The notes under the pieces: model-generated
Database searches by the model: none
Seen by the model: the letters and a program-made list of their open reading frames with translations, nothing else
What the model was told of the DNA's origin: nothing
Source: Gemmatimonadales bacterium
GTDB lineage: Bacteria; Gemmatimonadota; Gemmatimonadetes; Gemmatimonadales; GWC2-71-9
DNA length: 5,864 nucleotides
Reading direction: 5' to 3'
Assembly: GCA_030597435.1 (NCBI GenBank)
Contig: JAUVRV010000200.1
Span: forward strand, 1-5,864
Translations under genes and position numbers: made by a program
In this document: positions 1 through 4,960 of the stretch, one piece after another
How the letters are laid out: each line of letters opens with the position of its first letter
How positions within the stretch are numbered: position 1 is the stretch's first letter

Positions 1-128
1 CGATACACAAGATCCCCAAGTCGGTCGCCAAGGCAATCTCGAATCACGTGCCTGGCTTCGGCGAACTGGGTTACCTCGATGCGATGAAGGCGGTGCTCGA
101 TCAGCAGGGCGACGATTATACGACGTGA
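1..128 (+). CDS. C-terminal end of an unrecognised protein (5'-truncated by window edge)
   Basis: An open frame enters from the left edge. The first complete codon is at position 3, and the frame runs 41 codons to TGA at 126-128. The visible tail has a basic stretch (IHKIPKSVAKAIS), a glycine-containing turn (HVPGFGELGYLD), a helix-like segment (AMKAVLDQQ) and an acidic end (GDDYTT). The composition is that of a real soluble protein, and the other forward frame I checked closes early. I do not recognise the family from so short a piece. Its stop lies 3 bp from the stop of the oppositely oriented gene that follows, so the two genes converge tail to tail with no room for a separate terminator. 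Confidence 0.6.
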   Translation, partial: IHKIPKSVAKAISNHVPGFGELGYLDAMKAVLDQQGDDYTT

Positions 129-131
129 TGC

Positions 132-1406
132 TTAACGACGCTTTGCCTTGATGAACACATCGATGTTGCCGGGCCGGTCATTCACGTAGCGGAGTCTCAC
201 ACGTCCGTCGTCGGTTGTATCGAGAACCGCGGGAATCGAGTTGGCCGTGACGAACCAGCCGTCAGGCAACACGACTGTGTTTTGCGGTCGGCCGAAACTG
301 CGGTCCCATACCAATTCGTCGGCGTATAGCAGATAGCGATTCAGATCGGTATACGTCTCCTCAATCCGTAGGCGGACGGATTCCCCTTCGAGTACCGGAT
401 CGAACCAGATGACGACTACTTCGGTTTCGGCCGTTACCTCGCCGACGTCGATGCCTCGCTCGCCGATCTCCGCTCCTCTGAGCGTCTCGACTTTCAACTC
501 CTCGCCGGTATCGAGGATCTTCGCACTGGGCTGGGTAGCCTTGCTCCCGGCTCGCACAACATTGAGATACCGATCCATCCCTGGTCGCGTCTCGGTATAA
601 TCGTGGTAGAGACGAAACGAGTGCGTCTCCGGTTGTTCGAGGAAGTAGACTATCTCCCGGTCCTGGAATGCGCGCTCGGAGAAGCGATATTCGACGCGAG
701 CGACTGATCGGTCCGGTCCAGGGGACGCTCCGGTCCCGCGCGGTGCCACACCAGGATTAGAGGAGCGTTGTTCTGGAGTCGCCATCAGCCTGCGGGCCCT
801 GACCTCGAGCGGCACGCCCTCCGGTCCCGGATTCAGGAAACTCACCTTGATCCGCCCGTCGGGTTCGGTAGCGATCTGCGACGGATAGTTGACACCAGTA
901 AGCTCATAACCCAACGGAATCACGACAGCGTTGCGCTTGATTCCGAGTGTCCTGGAGAAGACGATCTCGTCTCCTTCCCGATAGTAGCTGGCCGTGTCCA
1001 AATAGGTCTTGTCGATGCGGACTCGTGCTTCACCGCCGTCAGGAACGGCGCGCGCCAAGCGTACCTGGATGTATTGACCGTCGGGATTGGCCCGAGCATG
1101 TCCAGCCTTGCGGGCTGCCTCACCCCCAACGAGATCCCACTCGAGTGAACTGCCTGTCATTCGATCCGTAACTCCGTGAACCGTCGGGTCACTTCCCGGG
1201 CGAATCGAATTGAAATACAAAGTCGCGCCATGCGTCGTAGCGCTCACGTCGTAGATGATGCGAAAGCTCTGCGACGCCGGATCGAGCAGCTCATAGCGGG
1301 TATAATCGTCCGCCTGGGTTTGGCGGAACTGCGGCTGTGCTGCAACCGCACATGAGCCAAAACACAGAGCTGCGACAACGCTCGCTGCCAACGGTCTGAT
1401 CGACAT
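132..1406 (-). CDS. secreted protein with two tandem copies of a beta-rich domain, function unknown
   Basis: A 424-residue protein with an N-terminal Sec signal peptide: basic MSIR, then a hydrophobic core to about residue 20, with probable cleavage near AVA-A (about residue 23). Cys19 in FGSC is a poor lipobox, so a lipoprotein is less likely. The mature part is an internal duplication: module 1 about 36-207, a Pro/Gly/Ser-rich linker about 208-240, and module 2 about 250-423. The modules share SFRxxxD (47-53 and 263-269), R-x-G-S (69-72 and 285-288), T-Y-x-D, D-E-x-V, N-x-V-V-x-P-x-G and D-G-R motifs. Residues 129-206 align without gaps to 346-423 with 26 of 78 identities by hand count. Alternating hydrophobic residues suggest beta-sandwich folds. 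The ATG is supported by AGGGAGG (plus positions 1416-1422, read on the minus strand) 9 nt upstream. It is divergent from the permease gene. I recognise no catalytic motif; an extracytoplasmic binding or structural role is inference. Confidence 0.85.
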   Translation of the reverse strand: MSIRPLAASVVAALCFGSCAVAAQPQFRQTQADDYTRYELLDPASQSFRIIYDVSATTHGATLYFNSIRPGSDPTVHGVTDRMTGSSLEWDLVGGEAARKAGHARANPDGQYIQVRLARAVPDGGEARVRIDKTYLDTASYYREGDEIVFSRTLGIKRNAVVIPLGYELTGVNYPSQIATEPDGRIKVSFLNPGPEGVPLEVRARRLMATPEQRSSNPGVAPRGTGASPGPDRSVARVEYRFSERAFQDREIVYFLEQPETHSFRLYHDYTETRPGMDRYLNVVRAGSKATQPSAKILDTGEELKVETLRGAEIGERGIDVGEVTAETEVVVIWFDPVLEGESVRLRIEETYTDLNRYLLYADELVWDRSFGRPQNTVVLPDGWFVTANSIPAVLDTTDDGRVRLRYVNDRPGNIDVFIKAKRR

Positions 1407-1447
1407 GGAACCGAGCCTCCCTGGAGTGACTTCCTAGGATACGGCTT

Positions 1448-1482
1448 GGTGGAGGGGAGTGCTAGGCACGCAACCCCCCACC
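1448..1482. promoter_or_regulatory. imperfect dyad in the divergent intergenic region, candidate operator
   Basis: The arms GGTGG (1448-1452) and CCACC (1478-1482) pair, followed after one mismatch by GGG/CCC. The centre is the short palindrome GTGC-TAG-GCAC (1459-1469). The element lies between two divergent genes, 42 bp upstream of the minus-strand start. No T-tract follows on either strand, so it is not an obvious terminator. A regulator-binding site is only inferred from position and symmetry. Confidence 0.25.
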
Positions 1483-1488
1483 GCCATT

Positions 1489-1513
1489 CAGGTGTCTAAC
1501 CACTGACAACCTG
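1489..1513. promoter_or_regulatory. second imperfect dyad in the divergent intergenic region
   Basis: CAGGTGTC (1489-1496) is complementary to GACAACCTG (1505-1513) apart from one bulged A, around an 8-nt centre. It lies about 83 bp upstream of the permease start. It could be an operator or a leader hairpin. I found no convincing -35/-10 pair on either strand in 1407-1595, so its relation to a promoter is unknown. Confidence 0.22.
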
Positions 1514-1595
1514 AAACCCGGCAGCCCGGACATTCGTCAAGTGTTCTGGACTGGCGGAGCCGATCAAACATCTGCCACACCTGGGGACCAAACGT

Positions 1596-4097
1596 ATGAT
1601 CAGCCTGAGACTCGCAATCCGGACACTCGCCAAATCGCCCTTCATCACCGCGGTAGCAGTTCTCTCTCTAGCGCTGGGGATCGGCGCCAACGCCGCGATT
1701 TTCTCGCTGTTCGACCAGATGCTCATTCGAGCCCTACCGGTCCAGGAGCCGGAAATGCTGGTCAACCTGGGCGCCCCGGGGCCCAAACACGGCTCCCAGT
1801 CCTGCAACCAGGCCGGCGACTGCGAGGAGGTCTTCAGTTACGCGATGTTCCGCGATCTCGAGCGGGAGCAACGTAGCTTCACCGGCATCGCGGCGCACGT
1901 GGCGTTCCCCGCCAACCTGGCCCACTCCAGCCAAACAGTAAACGGGCAGGGCATGCTGGTGTCCGGATCGTACTTCGGGGTGCTCGGCGTTCAACCAGCA
2001 CTGGGCCGGCTGTTCGTGCCCGACGACGACCAGATAATCGGCGAACACTTCGTTGCTGTGCTGAATTACAACTATTGGATGAACCGACTCGGGGGCGATC
2101 CGGCAATACTGAATCAGAGGATCGTCGTAAACGGCCACCCAATGACCATCGTGGGAGTGGCTGCTCGTGGGTTCGAGGGAACCACCCTGGGGTCGCGACC
2201 CGACGTGTTCGTCCCGATCTCGATGCGTAGTCAGATGACCCGTAGCTTCGACGGCTTCGAGAACCGGCGGAGCTACTGGGCCTATTTGTTCGCGCGGCTG
2301 CGTCCCGGCGTGTCAATCGAACAAGCCAGGTCGGAGATCAACACGCTCTATAGCGGCATCGTCAACGATGTGGAAGCGCCACTCCAGGAGGGGATGAGCG
2401 ATCAGACGCTGGAGCGGTTCCGCGCCAAGCAAATAACTGTCGAGCCGGGAAGACGCGGCCAGAGTTCAATGCACGGCGAGGTCAACACGCCACTCATACT
2501 GCTGTTCACGATTACAGGAGTGGTGCTACTCATAGCGTGTGCCAACATCGCCAACCTATTGCTGGCGCAAGGTGCCAACCGTAGCCAGGAGATGGCAATT
2601 CGCGGATCGCTTGGCGCCGCCCGGCACCGGCTGGTAGCGCAACTCCTCACAGATTCATTCGTGCTCGCCGTACTCGGCGGCGCCGCTAGCCTCATGGTAG
2701 CACGGGGGACACTCCAGTTCATCGCGTCGATTCTGCCCGCCGAGGCCGCAGCAACCCTGGCGATCGAACTAAGTCCATCGGTGCTGCTCTTTGCCGCGGC
2801 CGTTTCCATCGGCACCGGATTCCTATTCGGCATGTACCCGGCCCTACACAGCACGCGCCCCGACCTCATGACGCTGGTCCGAGCGGGTTCCGGTCAGCCG
2901 TCAGGCGCCCGCGCGGCGGCCCGGTTTCGCAGCTCACTCGTCACGGTACAGATTGCGCTTTCCATGGCGCTCCTCGTTGCCGCGGGTCTCTTCATCAAGA
3001 GCCTCACCAACGTGAGCCGAGTCGACCTCGGTATCAACACCGAGAACGTCATCACCTTCGGGATCTCACCTGTGTTGAACGGCTATGAGCCGGAGGAATC
3101 ACAGATTCTCTTTGGTCGAGTCGAAGAGGAGCTGGCGGCAATTCCCGGTGTGACGGCTGTGTCTGCTGCGGTGATACCCATTATCACGGGCAGCAACTGG
3201 GGTACCGGCGTGTCGGTGGAAGGCTTCGAGTCGGGCCCCGACATCGATAACGATGCACGTTTCAACATCGTCAGCGCCGGCTATTTCAGCGGGCTGGGCA
3301 TTCCGTTGCTCGCTGGCCGCGAGTTCACGCAAGCCGATGTTGTCGGCGCAGGGGAGGTCGCAGTGGTCAACGAGGCCTTCACGCGCAAGTTTGGCATCAA
3401 TGGCCCCGAGGCCGTTGGCAAATGGATGTCCAGTGACAGCCGCACGACCGATCTAGACATACAGATCGTGGGACTGATTGGAGACGCCAAGTACAGCGAA
3501 GTGAAGCAGGAAACACCACCGCTGTTCTTCACACCCTACCGCCAACAAGAAAGCATGGGCTTCATAACGTTCTACGTCCGGACGTCGGTCGAACCCGCCT
3601 CGGTGATTCGTGCGATCCCCAATGTGGTGAAACGTCTCGACGGAAACCTGCCGGTGAGAGATCTGAAGACGCTGCAACAACAGGTGCGCGAGAACGTGGT
3701 ACTGGACCGGCTCATCAGCATTCTGGCTGCGTCGTTCGCGGTGTTGGCAACCCTGTTGGCAGCGATCGGACTCTACGGTGTCCTAGCGTACACCGTGGCG
3801 CAGCGCACCCGTGAGTTCGGACTTCGCATGGCGCTGGGCGCTGACAGCACGCGTGTACGCCGAATGGTCCTGTGGCAGGTGGGCCGCATGATGCTCGTTG
3901 GCGGTGTGCTCGGTATCGGCGCCGGTCTGTTGTTGGGCCGGGCGGCACGATCGCTCCTGTTCGGGGTGGAGGGGACCGATCCATTGGTGGTGGCGAGCGT
4001 TGCGGTGCTGCTAACCGGCGTTGCCTTGGGTGCAGGTTACCTTCCGGCGCTGCGGGCGTCGAGGGTGGATCCGATGCAAGCACTGAGGTACGAATAG
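1596..4097 (+). CDS. ADOP-type ABC transporter permease (duplicated MacB/FtsX domains)
   Basis: A complete 833-residue inner-membrane protein with two MacB-periplasmic-core plus FtsX halves in one chain. Half 1 has TM about 16-38, a large soluble domain about 39-298, and TMs about 299-322, 350-375 and 395-415. Half 2 has TM about 446-468, a soluble domain about 469-706, and TMs about 707-733, 757-782 and 796-820. After the first FtsX helix of each half there is a cytoplasmic loop of the ATPase-contact type: RSQEMAIRGSLGAARHR (329-345) and RTREFGLRMALGAD (737-750). The start SPFITAVAVLSLALGIGANAAIF and the end ASRVDPMQALRYE are typical of ADOP/MacB permeases. The ATG has GGGGA (1583-1587) 8 nt upstream. 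MacB-like proteins are mechanotransducing or exporting permeases powered by a separate ATPase. No ATPase gene is visible here, which fits the 'orphan' description of the ADOP family. The substrate is unknown. No frameshift or missing segment was seen. Confidence 0.93.
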   Translation: MISLRLAIRTLAKSPFITAVAVLSLALGIGANAAIFSLFDQMLIRALPVQEPEMLVNLGAPGPKHGSQSCNQAGDCEEVFSYAMFRDLEREQRSFTGIAAHVAFPANLAHSSQTVNGQGMLVSGSYFGVLGVQPALGRLFVPDDDQIIGEHFVAVLNYNYWMNRLGGDPAILNQRIVVNGHPMTIVGVAARGFEGTTLGSRPDVFVPISMRSQMTRSFDGFENRRSYWAYLFARLRPGVSIEQARSEINTLYSGIVNDVEAPLQEGMSDQTLERFRAKQITVEPGRRGQSSMHGEVNTPLILLFTITGVVLLIACANIANLLLAQGANRSQEMAIRGSLGAARHRLVAQLLTDSFVLAVLGGAASLMVARGTLQFIASILPAEAAATLAIELSPSVLLFAAAVSIGTGFLFGMYPALHSTRPDLMTLVRAGSGQPSGARAAARFRSSLVTVQIALSMALLVAAGLFIKSLTNVSRVDLGINTENVITFGISPVLNGYEPEESQILFGRVEEELAAIPGVTAVSAAVIPIITGSNWGTGVSVEGFESGPDIDNDARFNIVSAGYFSGLGIPLLAGREFTQADVVGAGEVAVVNEAFTRKFGINGPEAVGKWMSSDSRTTDLDIQIVGLIGDAKYSEVKQETPPLFFTPYRQQESMGFITFYVRTSVEPASVIRAIPNVVKRLDGNLPVRDLKTLQQQVRENVVLDRLISILAASFAVLATLLAAIGLYGVLAYTVAQRTREFGLRMALGADSTRVRRMVLWQVGRMMLVGGVLGIGAGLLLGRAARSLLFGVEGTDPLVVASVAVLLTGVALGAGYLPALRASRVDPMQALRYE

Positions 4098-4123
4098 GGC
4101 CGCAGTTTCCACGCTGTGCGGCC
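4098..4123. terminator. GC-rich hairpin directly after the permease stop codon, weak terminator candidate
   Basis: GGCCGCA (4098-4104) and TGCGGCC (4117-4123) form a perfect 7-bp stem with a 12-nt loop, starting at the base after the permease TAG. No U-tract follows, so it is not a canonical intrinsic terminator. Its right arm is also the outer end of the inverted repeat array at 4115-4177. It could stabilise the transcript end or simply be a by-product of the array terminus. Confidence 0.3.
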
Positions 4124-4177
4124 ACGGAGACTAACGGCCACAGACAGAACGATCACGGACTTTAAACGGCAGCGGAC
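4115..4177 (-). repeat. left TCCGTG-type repeat array (four degenerate half-units, inverted)
   Basis: Read on the minus strand from 4177 to 4115, this is a run of degenerate half-units: GTCCGCTGCCGTTTAAA, GTCCGTGATCGTTCT, GTCTGTGGCCGTTAGTC, TCCGTGGCCGCA. The TCCG/TCTG starts fall at 4176, 4159, 4144 and 4128, so the spacing is 17, 15 and 16 bp, the same phase as the array at 4706-4880. The block matches the degenerate end of that array (4835-4880) closely: GTCCGTGA, CGTT, GTGGCCGT and TCCGTGGCCGCA all recur in order. It begins at the base after the TAG stop of the GxxExxY gene and points away from it. Confidence 0.75.
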
Positions 4178-4579
4178 CTACTGTTTCCATTCCTTCGTGA
4201 GTAGCAGTCGCTTGAATTGGGGCCGAGGACCGAAATTCAGCAGCAATCCTACCTCGAATTCGCTGACACGCAGGTAGTTGATTAGCTGTGCCCAGTGGCC
4301 CTGCCGCAGGTGTGACCTGGCCTTGATCTCCACGATGACTTTGCCGTCAACGACGAAATCCGGTCTGAATCGGACCGGTTTCTCGGCACCGTATCTTATC
4401 TCAAGCCCACTCTCAAGTTCCGCATCGCACCCACAGCGTTGAAGTTCCGCGTGGAACGCACGTCCGTACACTTTCTCGACTAGGCCGGACCCTAAGGTGT
4501 GATATACCTCGAAGAAGGCGCCGAGGATGATGCCGGTGCAATCGGAGTGAAGCAGATGATCGGGAGAAGGTCCTGCCAT
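4178..4579 (-). CDS. GxxExxY family protein (PD-(D/E)XK nuclease-like fold)
   Basis: A complete 133-residue cytoplasmic protein. The family signature is seen directly as GLVEKVY (G32-E35-Y38), preceded by the usual GIILGAFFEVYHTLGS segment. The PD-(D/E)XK-like core is RPDFVVDGKVIVEIKA (D74, E84, K86), followed by QLINYLR (Q98, Y102) and the typical VGLLLNFG strand (110-117). The length matches the usual 120-135 residues. The fold is that of restriction-type nucleases, and the acidic and lysine residues expected for metal binding are all present, but the biological role of the family is not established. The ATG is the only standard start after an in-frame TGA 45 nt upstream. No Shine-Dalgarno sequence is visible. 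The gene lies opposite to both neighbours, between inverted repeat arrays and next to a palindromic leader, which suggests an inserted accessory unit rather than an operon member. Confidence 0.9.
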   Translation of the reverse strand: MAGPSPDHLLHSDCTGIILGAFFEVYHTLGSGLVEKVYGRAFHAELQRCGCDAELESGLEIRYGAEKPVRFRPDFVVDGKVIVEIKARSHLRQGHWAQLINYLRVSEFEVGLLLNFGPRPQFKRLLLTKEWKQ

Positions 4580-4598
4580 GCGGTAAACGTATGATCCA

Positions 4599-4689
4599 TG
4601 GCCCCGGCTGTTGGCATCATTTCAATGCCGACAGTGGCCGAAGATCGCGTTATCTAGAGCCGGGGCCACAGCTACGAACTGCTGTGGTC
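4599..4689. repeat. palindromic region with nested and competing stem-loops upstream of the GxxExxY gene
   Basis: There are three paired sets. The outer stem is TGGCCCCGGCT (4599-4609) with AGCCGGGGCCA (4658-4668), a perfect 11 bp. Nested inside is GTTGGCAT (4610-4617) with ATGCCGAC (4625-4632), 8 bp with one G-T wobble and a 7-nt loop. A third hairpin pairs GGCCACAGC (4664-4672) with GCTGTGGTC (4681-4689), 9 bp with one wobble and an 8-nt loop. The third hairpin shares bases 4664-4668 with the outer stem, so the two cannot form together. The region is the 5' flank of the minus-strand gene. Function is unknown: RNA leader, DNA hairpin or a fossil of an element are all possible. Confidence 0.6.
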
Positions 4690-4705
4690 ACCGGAGCCAC
4701 GTGAA

Positions 4706-4880
4706 CTCCGTGACTGTTTGGTCCGTGACCACATAACGTCCGTGACTGTTTGGTCCGTGACCACATAACGTCCGTGACTGTTTGGTCCGTGACCACATAA
4801 CGTCCGTGACTGTTTGTGTCCGTGGCCACATGACGTCCGTGACCGTTAAAGTCCGTGGCCGTCCTTTCCGTGGCCGCAAA
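4706..4880 (+). repeat. right tandem repeat array, 32-bp unit made of two TCCGTG half-units
   Basis: The unit is a 15-bp half, GTCCGTGACTGTTTG, followed by a 17-bp half, GTCCGTGACCACATAAC. Unit 1 (4706-4737, first base altered), unit 2 (4738-4769) and unit 3 (4770-4801) are otherwise identical. Unit 4 (4802-4834) has one inserted base and several substitutions. The rest to 4880 is degenerate. TCCGTG starts at 4707, 4722, 4739, 4754, 4771, 4786, 4803, 4819, 4836, 4852 and 4867: eleven copies spaced 15-17 bp. There are no unique spacers, so this is not CRISPR. The array ends 80 bp before the acylase start. Near-identity in the left part and decay to the right suggest recent copying at the gene-proximal end. 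Confidence 0.92.
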
Positions 4881-4960
4881 CCCTGTGCTTCCTGACTCCT
4901 AGCCTGTACTATGAATACACGTCGAATCGGCAGACAGACCCCCATGGGAGCCCACCACCA

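Larger units (their letters stand above)
4115..4880. mobile_element. putative cassette: GxxExxY gene bracketed by inverted TCCGTG arrays
   Basis: The block consists of the left array (4115-4177, minus), the GxxExxY gene, a palindromic stretch and the right array (4706-4880, plus). The outer ends, 4117-4128 and 4867-4878, are a perfect 12-bp inverted repeat (TCCGTGGCCGCA reading outward). The block fills nearly the whole interval between permease and acylase; without it those co-directional genes would be 97 bp apart. No transposase, integrase or clear target-site duplication is present. Movement, probably by functions supplied in trans, is inference. The alternative is that the arrays are ordinary intergenic repeats that happened to accumulate on both sides of the gene. 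Confidence 0.35.

Noticed and set aside
768..1148. Plus-strand 126-codon open frame within the secreted-protein gene
   Set aside because: It is antisense to a well-supported gene with a signal peptide, a ribosome site and an internal duplication. It shows no domain of its own.
2402..2869. Minus-strand 155-codon open frame within the permease gene
   Set aside because: It is a shadow of the permease's GC-rich coding sequence; the residues are low-complexity Ser/Ala/Arg with no recognisable motif.
4599..4689. Integron attC-type recombination site
   Set aside because: Although palindromic and next to a small cassette-like gene, it lacks properly placed RYYYAAC and GTTRRRY core sites; GTTGGCA at 4610 does not fit the consensus.
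4706..4880. Possible CRISPR array
   Set aside because: The repeats are directly adjacent, with no unique spacers of constant length, and no cas-like gene is present.
4105..4888. Target-site duplication around the putative cassette (CTGTGC at 4114-4119 and 4883-4888)
   Set aside because: Only 6 bp, the left copy overlaps the repeat end itself, and the offsets from the two ends do not match.
4884..4912. Sigma-70-like promoter for the acylase (TACTAT at 4907-4912)
   Set aside because: The -10 matches only 4 of 6 bases and the element 17 bp upstream (TGTGCT) is a poor -35, so it is not better than chance.
4688..4945. Minus-strand 85-codon open frame with repeated TVTDVMW-type segments
   Set aside because: It is a translation of the TCCGTG tandem array. 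The 32-bp unit is not a multiple of three, so successive units shift frame, and there is no ribosome site or domain.
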